A DNA stretch of 64,000 nucleotides. Origin: Acidobacteriota bacterium (GTDB lineage Bacteria > Acidobacteriota > Terriglobia > Bryobacterales > Bryobacteraceae). The notes beneath the pieces were generated by a model. The model saw only the letters and a list, made by a program, of their open reading frames with translations, searched no databases and had not been told where the DNA came from. The stretch lies in assembly GCA_016185425.1 (NCBI GenBank), contig JACPNQ010000043.1, positions 248,001 through 312,000 of the forward strand, read 5' to 3'. This document shows, one piece after another, positions 53,001 through 61,422 of the stretch; position 1 is the first letter of the stretch, and the number at the start of each line of letters is the position of its first letter. The translations under genes were made by a program, and so were the position numbers.

Positions 53001-53499
53001 CGTGCAAATCCCAGGCTTCCGCGATAATCCCGTTCTTCGCCTCCTGACGAAAAGCTGGTCCTGGTCCGGAGCCTTCTCGGCCAACACCGGCTTCCCGCTG
53101 GCGCTAACTTCCATCGGCAACTCAGGTGTTGGCGGCGGTGTTCTCCGCCCCAATTCCACCGGCGTCTCGGCGAACCTCTCCGGCGACCCACAGACGCGCC
53201 TTCTCCGCTATTTCGATACGAATCAGTTCACCCTTCCCGCCGCCTTCAGCTTTGGTAACGTCGGCCGCACTCTCCCCGATGTCCGCGGACCTGCCCGCGT
53301 CGCCTACAACACAGCCATCCAGAAGGCATTCAATATCCGCGAACCGATACGAGCCATATTCCGCGCGGAAGCCTTTAACGTCACCAATACGCCTTACTTC
53401 GCCCGCCCCGCGCAAGGCCTCGGCAGTGCCGGTTTTGGCGTCATCAGCGCGGCAAGCGGCGAACGCCAGGTCCAACTCTCCCTGAAAATAGCTTTCTAA
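50071..53499 (+). CDS. Oar-like TonB-dependent receptor with carboxypeptidase-regulatory-like N-terminal domain
   Basis: The 1142-aa outer-membrane protein has a signal peptide (MFVRFLLALLLAATASA). A CarboxypepD_reg-like domain follows at about residues 20-100 (GSLLGNITDPSGAPIARAAVEI ... LRPGPYRIRVNAAGF). The plug is at about 110-230 (VEDIPIQGRNIFDLAGLTAGV, YGRSGGGVINVVTKGGSNDFHG), and a long beta-barrel ends in KIAF, with the C-terminal Phe used for insertion. Such Oar-like receptors are abundant in Acidobacteriota. The neighbouring sialidase and sulfatase suggest it imports or binds sulfated sialylated glycans or their fragments. No SusD homolog is present. Confidence 0.93.
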   Translation: MFVRFLLALLLAATASAQNITGSLLGNITDPSGAPIARAAVEITNIDTNQSVKVESDNAGLFQSLYLRPGPYRIRVNAAGFKQSVRELVTIQVETTVRADFQLQIGESSATVTVTSEAPLVDSETASLGQSVSTRTVEDIPIQGRNIFDLAGLTAGVQVNPRANGGTASTGDVGTPLFVQSDISINGGRFRTNEYLVDGVSIMLPENNNYAFSPNPDGTQEFKVLTNSFGPQYGRSGGGVINVVTKGGSNDFHGTLYDFFRNDRFRANNFFSNARGQARPVFHFNQFGAVVGGRIVRDKTFFFADYQGHREASAGGAGILTVPTAAERTGDFSRTRAANGNLVTIFDPLTTVSSGTGFVRSPFPGAIVPPDRQSKVGRNLVGFYPLPNRAGETSALINNFVYSPKNFVNSNQYSARIDHRISARYSLFGRYTFNTGDTGTTGPYDNIADNVLGTTVNRVHNASVNLTTLLSATRILNFRIGATRRFEGRTPLASGKVNLTSLGFPAGLAAQVDEQLFPTIAPANYGQLGPASGDRIRRGNGVYTIVGEQTEIHSRHTLVYGADLRFYDQTPYQGAAPSGSYSFALSQTQGPNPLVATLGSGNGLASLLVGFGSGSVSGVPALRVRNLYSGLFVNDQVKFRRLTINAGVRWEYDQPREEKYDRFANFDFNAPFPITVPGVGPLKGVLRYAGRDGVPRGQYNSTYTTFGPRAGIAYRVSPTFVIRAGYGIFYAPRFGTTSASNFGTPGFSLTTPWVSTSSDGVGFARSLDDPFPSGLATLPVSQAEKLQLGQSVQIMDRGNVSNIYNQQWSFTIQRQMFGGLLLEAGYAGNRGVHIPVSLDFNQIDPRYQSLGAALSQTVENPFFGLTTLGTFANRTIARSQLLRPYPQYIGINTNSPAVAQNMGNSGYHSLQLRAEKRFSRGYNLTVVYTKSKLIDNGSGRIFGENAFVPPVQNAYNLAAERAVSEGDVSQRLVVSHTVQIPGFRDNPVLRLLTKSWSWSGAFSANTGFPLALTSIGNSGVGGGVLRPNSTGVSANLSGDPQTRLLRYFDTNQFTLPAAFSFGNVGRTLPDVRGPARVAYNTAIQKAFNIREPIRAIFRAEAFNVTNTPYFARPAQGLGSAGFGVISAASGERQVQLSLKIAF

Positions 53500-53541
53500 C
53501 CGGTGAAGGAAAGGAACCCCCACAAACGCAACCAATCCCAC

Positions 53542-53572
53542 GGGGACATTCGCGCGCAGCGCGTGTGTCCCC
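53542..53572. other. Hairpin between the TonB receptor and sialidase genes
   Basis: GGGGACA...TGTCCCC arms enclose a second G/C stem (CGCGC-GCA-GCGCG). It lies in the 113-bp gap. No T run follows, so it is more likely an attenuating or mRNA-stability hairpin than a terminator. Confidence 0.45.
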
Positions 53573-53612
53573 AGACGCCGAAAACTCCCCCAACCCCCGC
53601 TTTTTAATACAC

Positions 53613-55373
53613 ATGCGCCTGTTTCTCCTACTAACCACCGTCGCGCTCGCTCAACCCGCCGACCCTCGTAATATCGTCACCGGTTCCGTCATTCCGGACG
53701 AGTTCTACGCCGATCAGCCTTACATTGTGAAGACCGATGACGGCGCATGGCTCTGCGTCATCACCACCGGGCCCGGTGCGGAGGGAGCCGGTGGACAACA
53801 TGTCGTCAGCCTGCGCAGCACGGATCATGGCAAGACGTGGGAAAAGGCCGTCGACATCGAACCAAACACCGGTCCGGAGGCCTCCTACGCCGTCATGCTA
53901 AAAGCCACGAACGGCCGCGTCTTCGTCTTCTACAACCACAACACCGATAATGTCCGCCAGGTCATCGCCGACAAACCCGCTTACAAAGATGGCTTCAATC
54001 GCCGCGTCGACTCGCTGGGACATTTCGTTTTCAAATACACCGACGACAACGGCCGCACCTGGTCGCCGCAGCGCTACGACATCCCGCAACGCGACTTCGA
54101 GATCGATCGCAAAAACCCGTATGGCGGCAAGCTGAAATTCTTCTGGACCGTCGGCAAAGCCTTCACCTACAAAGGCGCCGGCTACGTCCCGCTCCACAAG
54201 GTCGGTGGCTTCGGCGAAGGCTTTTTCACATCGAGCGAAGGAGTGCTCCTCCGCAGCGCCAACATAATGACCGAACGGGATCCCGCGAAGATTCATTGGG
54301 AGACACTCCCCGGCGGCGAGATCGGTATTCGCACGCCTAAAGGGGGCGGCACCATCGCCGAAGAACAGTCTTTCTCCGTCATGAGCGACGGTTCCATCTT
54401 CTGCGTCTTTCGCACCATCGACGGTTACTCCGCCCATACGTATAGCCGCGACGGAGGCCGGTCCTGGGAACCTTCCCAATACATGCGCTATGCCGATGGC
54501 CGCCTCATGAAACATCCGCGCGCCGCCAACTTCGCATGGCGCACCGAAAACGGAAAATATCTCTATTGGTTCCACAATCATGGCGGCCGGTTCATCCGCG
54601 AGCACCCGCGCCAGCGGACAAATGCCTACGAAGACCGCAATCCCGTTTGGCTCTCCGGCGGCGTTGAGGCCGATGGACCCGCCGGCAAGATCATCCGCTG
54701 GTCGCAGCCTGAGATCGTCCTCTACGACGACGACCCCATGATCCGCATGAGCTACCCGGACCTCGTCGAAGAAGGCGGCAAATACTATCTCACCGAAACG
54801 CAGAAGGACGTCGCCCGCGTCCACGAAATCAGTCCTTCGGTTCTCGAAGGGCTTTGGGGTCCGATTCCCCCTCCAACGCCGCCGGCCAATCCCGAGATTA
54901 AACCCTTCTACCAGCGTTCCCGCCGCGCGGATCATGGCAAGGAAGATCTGCGGACCGGATTCTCGCTCGACATCTGGGTGAATCTCGCTACCGGACAACC
55001 CGGCCAGATCCTCGCGACAAACGGCGCCTACACTCTGCACACCGCCCCCAACAATAGCGTCGAGCTTATACTTACCGACGGCCGCACTGTGAATCAATGG
55101 GCCTCCGATCCTGGAAGCGTCACGCCCGGCAAGCCGCAGCATATCGTCGCCATTGTCGACGGCGGCCCGAAGATAATCAGTTTCGTCATCAACGGCCAAT
55201 TGAATGACGGCGGCGACGCACGCCAATTCGGCTGGGGCCGTTTCAGTCCCAACCTCATGCGCGTCACCGGCGCCGCCAAGCCCACGATCTCGCCGGCTGT
55301 GCAATCGTTCCACCTCTACGACCGCTACCTCCGCACCGCCGAAGCCATCGCCCTCCACCGGGCCGGCCAATGA
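53613..55373 (+). CDS. Secreted sialidase-like (BNR/Asp-box) protein with C-terminal LamG-like domain
   Basis: The 586-aa protein has a signal peptide (MRLFLLLTTVALA) and several Asp-boxes (STDHGKTW, YTDDNGRTW, YSRDGGRSW) of the sialidase six-blade fold, residues about 20-420. Residues about 435-586 form a LamG/concanavalin-like domain (GFSLDIWVNLATGQPGQILA, FHLYDRYLRTAEAIALH). It may cleave or bind sialic-acid-type or related residues; the catalytic Arg triad was not assigned. It overlaps the sulfatase gene by ATGA and is probably co-transcribed with the TonB receptor. Confidence 0.82.
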   Translation: MRLFLLLTTVALAQPADPRNIVTGSVIPDEFYADQPYIVKTDDGAWLCVITTGPGAEGAGGQHVVSLRSTDHGKTWEKAVDIEPNTGPEASYAVMLKATNGRVFVFYNHNTDNVRQVIADKPAYKDGFNRRVDSLGHFVFKYTDDNGRTWSPQRYDIPQRDFEIDRKNPYGGKLKFFWTVGKAFTYKGAGYVPLHKVGGFGEGFFTSSEGVLLRSANIMTERDPAKIHWETLPGGEIGIRTPKGGGTIAEEQSFSVMSDGSIFCVFRTIDGYSAHTYSRDGGRSWEPSQYMRYADGRLMKHPRAANFAWRTENGKYLYWFHNHGGRFIREHPRQRTNAYEDRNPVWLSGGVEADGPAGKIIRWSQPEIVLYDDDPMIRMSYPDLVEEGGKYYLTETQKDVARVHEISPSVLEGLWGPIPPPTPPANPEIKPFYQRSRRADHGKEDLRTGFSLDIWVNLATGQPGQILATNGAYTLHTAPNNSVELILTDGRTVNQWASDPGSVTPGKPQHIVAIVDGGPKIISFVINGQLNDGGDARQFGWGRFSPNLMRVTGAAKPTISPAVQSFHLYDRYLRTAEAIALHRAGQ

Positions 55374-56593
55374 TATCCCGGCGTGCCTTCAGCGGGCTAA
55401 GCGTGAGCGCCGCGTTCGCTGCATCGCCCAAGCTCAACTACATCCTCGTGCTTGCCGACGACACCGGCTATGGCGATATCGGCAAACAGACGCCGCATCT
55501 GAACCGCCTTGCATCCGGCGGCATTCGCTTCACCGATCACTACTCCTGCTCGCCCGTCTGCTCTCCGGCGCGCGCGGGCTTGATGACAGGTCTCATTCCC
55601 GATCGCGTCGGCATATTCGGTGTCCTTCGTGAAGCCGACGATGCTTCTCATGGCCTCGACCTCAAAACCAAAACAATGGCGGATCACTTCCGCGCGCAGG
55701 GCTACAAGACCGCGCTCCTCGGTAAGTGGCATCTCGGCATGAGCGAACCGTACCGCCCCAATCGCAGAGGCTTCGATTACTTCTGGGGTTTCCTCAATGG
55801 GATGCACGATTACAGCACGAACCTCTCCGCCGGCGGAGGCGGCCGCGGCACACGGCAGACATACGAAAATGAAACGCCGATTGAGCTGAAGAGCTACTTC
55901 CCCGCCCTCCTCGCGCGCAAGGCCGTAGAATTCATCGAAGCCAATCGCGATCGGCCTTACTTCCTCTATCTCGCAACACCTCTCACGCACACTCCTCTGC
56001 AAGCGCCTCCCGATGAATCTGCCTCCAACAATTTCGAAATCTACTCGGCCATGCTCCGCTATATGGACGCAACCATCGGCCAGATGCGCGAAGCACTGGA
56101 GCGCACTGGCCAGTGGGATCGCACCGTCTTCATCTTCCTCTCCGACAATGGCTGGGTGAAGAAGGTGACCCCCGACGTGGCGCCCGTTGGCAGTAACGGC
56201 CCGCTTCGCGGCGGAAAGTACGAGTTGTATGAAGGCGGTATCCGCGTTCCCTGCATCGTCCGCTGGCCTGGCCTCTCCCACCCAGGTACGACTTGCTCCA
56301 CACCCTCCTGGTTCCCCGATTGGCTCCCCACTCTCACTGGGGCGAAGACCCGCGACGGCGAAGATATCCGGCCGCTGATCGCAGGCAAGCCCGGCAACAC
56401 CAAACGCACCCTCTACTGGCGCTTCGCAGATCGGCTAGTCAACACGCCTCTTTCCTATGCCGCCCGCCAGGGCCGGTGGAAGCGCCTCGATGACGAACTC
56501 TTCGACCTCGCCGCGGACCCCGGCGAAAAACACCCGATCCGCTCCAACCGCCTCCGCAAAGAACTCGAGACGTTCAAAGCTGAAGTTCGATAA
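55370..56593 (+). CDS. Formylglycine-dependent sulfatase, Tat-exported
   Basis: The 407-aa enzyme begins ISRRAFSGLSVSAAF (twin-arginine) and has the type I sulfatase signature CSPARAGLMTG, with Cys64 as the residue converted to formylglycine. It also has LADDTGYGDIG (metal ligands), GKWHLGMSEPYRPNRRGFDYFWG and LSDNGW. It removes sulfate esters, probably from a glycan handled with the upstream sialidase. The start overlaps the sialidase stop (ATGA). Its 3' end overlaps the convergent ThDP-enzyme gene by 20 bp. Confidence 0.93.
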   Translation: MISRRAFSGLSVSAAFAASPKLNYILVLADDTGYGDIGKQTPHLNRLASGGIRFTDHYSCSPVCSPARAGLMTGLIPDRVGIFGVLREADDASHGLDLKTKTMADHFRAQGYKTALLGKWHLGMSEPYRPNRRGFDYFWGFLNGMHDYSTNLSAGGGGRGTRQTYENETPIELKSYFPALLARKAVEFIEANRDRPYFLYLATPLTHTPLQAPPDESASNNFEIYSAMLRYMDATIGQMREALERTGQWDRTVFIFLSDNGWVKKVTPDVAPVGSNGPLRGGKYELYEGGIRVPCIVRWPGLSHPGTTCSTPSWFPDWLPTLTGAKTRDGEDIRPLIAGKPGNTKRTLYWRFADRLVNTPLSYAARQGRWKRLDDELFDLAADPGEKHPIRSNRLRKELETFKAEVR

Positions 56594-58091
56594 GAAAGGG
56601 TCCTTTTTCGCGCATTGCGGTGCCAAAATGAGCAATAAACTGTGCTAAATCGCATGCCCTGGATGCGCGTACTCCCATGCTTCCCGCAAGCTGTACGAAG
56701 TCGAGGTCCGGTCGCGTGATATCTACCATTTCGTTAGACTTAGCGCCAAAACCGGCAGCACCGGTACGTTTCATCTCAATATCCAGAATCCGATAGCGCC
56801 GATTCACGAAAATCACCGTCAACACATCCAACCCCTCGCGTGCCATTGTCCAGAGCGATTGTGGTGTGTACATACCACTCCCATCTCCCTCCAGCACAAC
56901 GACTTTCCGGTCCGGACACGCAATCGCCGCGCCCACTCCCACCGGCATCCCCTGTCCAATGGATCCGCCCGTCACCGGCAAATAATCGAATCGCTTGGCC
57001 CTGGTTAACGCCGCCAGAATTGGCGGGCCGGAGGACACCATCTCGTCGGAGACAATAGCCCCTTCCGGGAGAAGTGCTGCGATCACAAGACCCACAGAAT
57101 CAAGCGACAACGCCACATCTGTTAAAGGAAGTTCCGCAGCCTCCGGCTCCGCGTAGCAGGATGCCGGAAGACCCATCCTTTCAACGAACTCCTCCAGCGC
57201 GCCAAGTCCATCTTCATCGATCGCCGCCATCGTCTGCACCTGGCAATCCGCGGGAGCAAGATAACTCGCTTCACCGGGATAGCCGAAGAACGACACCGGC
57301 GCTTTCGCCTCGACGAGCACCAAGTTCTTTAACCCCGCCAGTTGCGCCTGAGCAGGGCCCGGGAAGTAGACGATGCGCGGTGGTTGAAAGCGGCCCCGTC
57401 CACTCTCCACTCGCGCTGCATTGCGGTCGGCGAAGACGCGATATCCGCCCGCCGCCAGACGGGCGGCGAGGCCTAACCCTTTCCCCATCAGCGTTTGACC
57501 ACCAAGAATGAAACCAGTATTTTCTGGCGCAATCGATATCGCTTTAGGAACAGAAGGTTTAGGTGCTGCGGGCGCGCGTCCCACCGGACCGCTTTCCGAC
57601 CAGGAATGGTCGGCCGGGATGATAAACGTAGCGATGCGGCCGGGGTATTGGCGAGCTGCCGCAATGACCTCCGCGGCGCGCTGCCCGATCGAAAAAGCGT
57701 CGTCAGAACGTGCAATATAATCGCTTACAGTGCGCGAAAATGCATCAATATCGGCGCTTAACGGTGCATCAAAGCGCAGATGTTGCGTTGAGTGTTCGCC
57801 GACGAGACTGACGATCTGGCTTCTCGCCTTCCGCGCATTGTGGAAGTTGGACAGGCCATTCGCCAAGCCCGGTCCGAGGTGGAGGAGCGTCGCGGCGGGT
57901 TTGCGCGCCAAGCGGTAGTAACCATCAGCCGCGCCGGAACAGACGCCCTCGAAGAGACCAAGCACGCCGCGCATCTCGGGTACACGATCGAGCGCGGAGA
58001 CGAAGTGCATCTCCGACGTGCCGGGGTTCATGAAGCAAACGTCGATGCCTGAGGCGACCAGGGTCCGGAGCAGACACTCGCCGCCAGTCAT
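56574..58091 (-). CDS. Thiamine-diphosphate enzyme, acetolactate synthase large-subunit-like
   Basis: The 505-aa protein has the ThDP fold: N-terminal PYR domain with the catalytic Glu in LFEGVCSGAADGYYRLARKPA, a central domain (FILGGQTLMGKGLGLAARL), and the PP domain with the metal-ThDP motif GDGSGMYTPQSLW followed by VIFVNRRYRIL. Canonical motifs end in NN; here the second Asn is Arg. It belongs to the IlvB/BFD-like superfamily. The real substrate is unknown, and the context is not branched-chain amino acid synthesis. It is last in an operon 61350-56574, 4 nt after the oxidoreductase gene. Confidence 0.85.
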   Translation of the reverse strand: MTGGECLLRTLVASGIDVCFMNPGTSEMHFVSALDRVPEMRGVLGLFEGVCSGAADGYYRLARKPAATLLHLGPGLANGLSNFHNARKARSQIVSLVGEHSTQHLRFDAPLSADIDAFSRTVSDYIARSDDAFSIGQRAAEVIAAARQYPGRIATFIIPADHSWSESGPVGRAPAAPKPSVPKAISIAPENTGFILGGQTLMGKGLGLAARLAAGGYRVFADRNAARVESGRGRFQPPRIVYFPGPAQAQLAGLKNLVLVEAKAPVSFFGYPGEASYLAPADCQVQTMAAIDEDGLGALEEFVERMGLPASCYAEPEAAELPLTDVALSLDSVGLVIAALLPEGAIVSDEMVSSGPPILAALTRAKRFDYLPVTGGSIGQGMPVGVGAAIACPDRKVVVLEGDGSGMYTPQSLWTMAREGLDVLTVIFVNRRYRILDIEMKRTGAAGFGAKSNEMVDITRPDLDFVQLAGSMGVRASRACDLAQFIAHFGTAMREKGPFLIELQL

Positions 58092-58095
58092 GCGG

Positions 58096-59364
58096 CTAGA
58101 GCTTCACCTTGCCCGTCGCGGGATCCCACGAAGCGCGGGTCTTGTGGCGATAGGCGAGATTGCACAGATGGGCGGCCGCAGCGGCGTAGTGCCCTTCCTC
58201 GGCATTCTCCCGGCTTGGCTTGTTGTTGAGAATCGAGTCGATGAAGAACCAGTTGTGCGATTGCCCGCGTTCAATAGGAACTTCTTTCGGCTCAGGCCGC
58301 GGGGCTCGCTCTTCGTTTGCGTATTTGGCGAGATACTCCTCGCGCAATTTCTTCGGAAAGTTCAGGCTGCCATAGTTCTGCGCCTCACCTTCCTTGCGCT
58401 CGGGCGTAAGGACAAGACGGCCAAATTCAACTTGCAGCGTACCTTGATCGCCGAAGATCAGGATGCCGCGCGGCTGCTGGCCGTTCGCCTGATTCACATA
58501 TACATCGACGAGGAATCCTTCCGGGTACTCGACGAGCGAGTTCATCACGTCGGGCACCGTCCGCCCGTCGTCCCACTTGCAGATGCGGCCTTGCGAAACC
58601 GCCGAGACCGGCGCCTTTACATTCATGATCTCGTGCATCTGCGTGAACTGGTGCACGAACAGGTCGGCCGCCACGCCGCCGGAGAAGTCCCAGAACCGCC
58701 GCCATTGGAATACGATCTTGGGATCGAACGACCGCTTCTGTGCTCTGCCGAGCCACGCCGGCCAATCGATCGTCTTCTCCGACGCATCGGGCGGCACAGG
58801 ATACTGCCATGCGCCTTCGGCTGAGTTGCGATGATTCGCCATGCGAATCATGTTGACCTTGCCGAGCGCGCCGCTCGCCACCAACTCTTTCGCCTTCGCG
58901 GTTAGAACGGACGTCTTCGCTTGGCTGCCAACCTGCAGCACTTTGCCCGACCGCTTCGCCGCATCAATGATCTTCGGCCCTTCCTTGATCGACCACGTCA
59001 TCGGCTTTTCGATGTAGACATGCTTGCCGGCCGACAGCGCGTCGAGCACGATCTTCTCGTGCCAGTGATCGGGCGTGGCGATGACAACGGCGTCAACGTC
59101 CTTGTTGTCGAGGACGGCGCGGTACTCGCGCCCCGCCTGGATGTTGTCGCCGAGTTGTTCCTTGGCGCGCTGAACGCAGCCGTCGTAAAGATCGGCCACG
59201 GCGACGCCCTTCGCGCCCGGCACAGCCAGGAATTCATCAATGAGTTGTTTGCCGCGGATGCCGCTTCCAATGAAGCCGAGACGCACCGAATCCTTGGAGG
59301 CTTGGGCCGCGACTGGCGCCGCGGCGGTCAAGGTGTACAGAAACGTTCGACGAGTAGTAGGCAT
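58096..59364 (-). CDS. Gfo/Idh/MocA oxidoreductase, Tat-exported
   Basis: The 422-aa protein has a twin-arginine signal (TTRRTFLYTLTAAAPVAAQ). The NAD-binding Rossmann motif is RLGFIGSGIRGKQLIDEF, and the EKP catalytic-lysine motif lies in HVYIEKPMTWSIKEGP, after VIATPDHWHEKI. The C-terminal domain is typical of this family. Members oxidise sugars or their derivatives, often at C3 or C6. It sits between the cytochrome-HhH gene (2-nt gap) and the ThDP gene (4-nt gap). Confidence 0.92.
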   Translation of the reverse strand: MPTTRRTFLYTLTAAAPVAAQASKDSVRLGFIGSGIRGKQLIDEFLAVPGAKGVAVADLYDGCVQRAKEQLGDNIQAGREYRAVLDNKDVDAVVIATPDHWHEKIVLDALSAGKHVYIEKPMTWSIKEGPKIIDAAKRSGKVLQVGSQAKTSVLTAKAKELVASGALGKVNMIRMANHRNSAEGAWQYPVPPDASEKTIDWPAWLGRAQKRSFDPKIVFQWRRFWDFSGGVAADLFVHQFTQMHEIMNVKAPVSAVSQGRICKWDDGRTVPDVMNSLVEYPEGFLVDVYVNQANGQQPRGILIFGDQGTLQVEFGRLVLTPERKEGEAQNYGSLNFPKKLREEYLAKYANEERAPRPEPKEVPIERGQSHNWFFIDSILNNKPSRENAEEGHYAAAAAHLCNLAYRHKTRASWDPATGKVKL

Positions 59365-59366
59365 AG

Positions 59367-59816
59367 CTATTGAAAAACGATCATCGCGCGCTTGGCTTCG
59401 AGTTTCGTCAGGTCGAGACCCGGTACCTGTTTCAGGTCATTGAACGTTTTAAACTTGCCGTTCTTTTCGCGGTAGGCAAGTAACGCAGCGGCTTGGGAGC
59501 GTCGAAGGCTCAAGCGGCTTTCGAGCTCGATGGCATTGGCCTTGTTGATGTTCACAGGCGGGATGGCGTCGGCCGGATAATTGCGTGCCAGGTAGTCGTT
59601 GATGATCGCCAGATCGGCGTCGGAGGCTTTCATACCGAGGCCGACCATCTTCGTAATCGTCGCCGCCCATCCGTCCTTATCCTGGCGGAGAGAAACGGAA
59701 CGTTCGACTTCGTGGCAGCCCTTACAGGTGCGCATGGTCTCGGTCATACCGGGGCCCTCGGCGAGTTGCGCCATCAGCGCTCCGCTAAAGGCGCTTAAGA
59801 TCAACAGGAAACGCAT
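59367..59816 (-). CDS. Small c-type cytochrome fused to a helix-hairpin-helix domain
   Basis: The 149-aa product has a signal peptide (MRFLLILSAFSGALMAQ) and a CKGCHEVERSVSLRQD haem region with a following KMVGLGM that could give the axial Met. Residues about 85-149 form a ComEA-like HhH domain (VNINKANAIELESRLSLRRSQAAALLAYR ... DLKQVPGLDL). HhH domains bind DNA non-specifically in other proteins. In an exported cytochrome their role is unclear. The gene is between PQQ-propeller and oxidoreductase genes in one operon. Confidence 0.82.
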   Translation of the reverse strand: MRFLLILSAFSGALMAQLAEGPGMTETMRTCKGCHEVERSVSLRQDKDGWAATITKMVGLGMKASDADLAIINDYLARNYPADAIPPVNINKANAIELESRLSLRRSQAAALLAYREKNGKFKTFNDLKQVPGLDLTKLEAKRAMIVFQ

Positions 59817-59829
59817 ATCCGTATTCTAC

Positions 59830-61350
59830 CTAGTGCTCCATCGGGAAGCCGAAAGCGTACTGCGTGCCATCGATCGTGCTCACGTAGACACGCCCGCCAC
59901 CGGCGGAGAGCCCGCCCGTGGTGATGTAGGAGCCGATTGTGGTGCCGCTGTTCCACAACTCTTTTCCGGTAGATCCTTCAAAGGCGAAGAGCGTTGCTTC
60001 GGTGCCACCCGCGTTGCCGCTCGATGCGGCGAAGACGACGCCGTTCACGATGGTGGGAGTGATGGGACTAGTGAGTTCCTTAGAGTTCCAGCCCTTTTGA
60101 AGCGCGACGGAACCACCGTCTTCGACAACCTTAAGGGACGCGATAGCACTGCCCGCCGGAACCAGGATCCACCGCACTTTGTATTCGTCCTCCCAACTCG
60201 CAAGCGCTCCGACGGCATAGCCTGGTTTGGCGACGGTATCGCTCTTTGCGGCCGCGGTCATATTGGCGGAGTCTATGACGTGTACCCGTCCGTCGGCGGT
60301 CGCGGCGGCGATCAGATTCTTCCCTTTGAACTCGAAGACGACGGGCGACGACACAAAGTCAGCGGAGCCCGCGGCATACGCGGCCCGCTGTTCGAGCGTC
60401 TTCTCAGCAAGCGCAACAATCTGGTTGCCACTGGCGACGTAGATCTCGCCTTCAGGGCCGACCGCGTAACCGGTGGTCCCCTCCACATTCTTACCGGTCG
60501 CTTTCCAGTGAACGACCTTCTGCGAATCGAGGTCGATGGCCCATATTCCGTTCTCAACGCCGTTGCAACCGTTCGTCGTCGCAACGTAGGCGGTCCCGTC
60601 AAAGACGGTGAGGCCGAGCGAATGGGCGCCAGCCGGAAGGAACTGGAGCGGCAGCTTCGGTTCTTCGCCGTTCGACACGTACATCTGGTGGAGGAGTCCG
60701 TCGCCAGTAATCGAATTGACGTAGAGCGGCGTTCGCCCGAAGGGATTGATAGGAGTGGCCTGGCGGCGGCCCGGTTTCGCGGCGGGTACAGGCGGCGGCC
60801 CCGCCGGACGCGGAGTTGCGGCTGCTCGCAGAGTGACAGCGCCTGCAAAGGGTTCCCCGACGCCGGACTTGGCGGGGTTGGCGCGGCCGAAGCCGCGGCC
60901 GCTGAAATTCGGCGGATAAGGCGTTTGCGTCGGGCGCGTGACGGAGGTCGTCATACCTCCGGGGCAAGCGGCGGTTCCGGCGGGAGCGTTCGATGTGCCG
61001 GCCCCGTTCTGCCATTCCAACCGCGCAAGATCGGTATCGACACCGATGACGGTATCGCCGCTGCCGCCGTAGAAGCCGAGCGTACGGAAGCCGCGGTAGC
61101 TGATGTAGAAATCGAGAAGGGCCGGCGGCGTAAGCGACTGCTGCTGCCGCGCGGTGTTTTTCAGCTTCATTTTCCAGACCATCTCAAAGCCGGGCTTCCG
61201 CATGGTCTGTTGCGAGATTTTGGCGTCGCCGCGCAGCCAGTAGGATCGCTGCGCGTCGTTGCCGATGGTCATCCAATCGTTGCCGCCGCGCTGCGCATGC
61301 GCGACGCTGACTGCCAATACGGCGCAAAGGGTGGAGGAAAGGCGGATCAT
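59830..61350 (-). CDS. Secreted PQQ-like beta-propeller protein
   Basis: The 506-aa protein begins with a signal (MIRLSSTLCAVLAVSVAHA) and NDWMTIGNDAQRSYWLRGDAK, then about seven propeller blades (for example YVATTNGCNGVENGIWAIDL and LFAFEGSTGKELWNSGTTIG). A Pro/Ala-rich linker region lies near residues 175-215. No adjacent Cys pair is seen, so quinoprotein dehydrogenase activity is uncertain. It heads the four-gene minus-strand operon with cytochrome, oxidoreductase and ThDP genes. It is divergent from a related propeller gene at 61423. Confidence 0.83.
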   Translation of the reverse strand: MIRLSSTLCAVLAVSVAHAQRGGNDWMTIGNDAQRSYWLRGDAKISQQTMRKPGFEMVWKMKLKNTARQQQSLTPPALLDFYISYRGFRTLGFYGGSGDTVIGVDTDLARLEWQNGAGTSNAPAGTAACPGGMTTSVTRPTQTPYPPNFSGRGFGRANPAKSGVGEPFAGAVTLRAAATPRPAGPPPVPAAKPGRRQATPINPFGRTPLYVNSITGDGLLHQMYVSNGEEPKLPLQFLPAGAHSLGLTVFDGTAYVATTNGCNGVENGIWAIDLDSQKVVHWKATGKNVEGTTGYAVGPEGEIYVASGNQIVALAEKTLEQRAAYAAGSADFVSSPVVFEFKGKNLIAAATADGRVHVIDSANMTAAAKSDTVAKPGYAVGALASWEDEYKVRWILVPAGSAIASLKVVEDGGSVALQKGWNSKELTSPITPTIVNGVVFAASSGNAGGTEATLFAFEGSTGKELWNSGTTIGSYITTGGLSAGGGRVYVSTIDGTQYAFGFPMEH

Positions 61351-61422
61351 CGACCATCGATCATATACCGATTTCGATTCGCCGGGTTTGTTATATAGTA
61401 ATCGGTTCAAAGTGTCGTGAAA
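61351..61422. promoter_or_regulatory. Divergent promoter region between two PQQ-propeller genes
   Basis: The 72-bp gap is A/T-rich relative to its surroundings, with ATCATATACC and GTTATATAGTAAT. These could serve as -10 elements for the two directions. No palindrome was found. Confidence 0.4.

Noticed and set aside
53898..55370. 490-codon minus-strand frame opposite the sialidase gene
   Set aside because: The plus-strand frame has Asp-boxes, a signal peptide and an ATGA link to the sulfatase; the antisense frame has none.
59599..61398. 599-codon plus-strand frame
   Set aside because: It mirrors the cytochrome-HhH and PQQ-propeller genes on the minus strand, both of which have signal peptides and family motifs.
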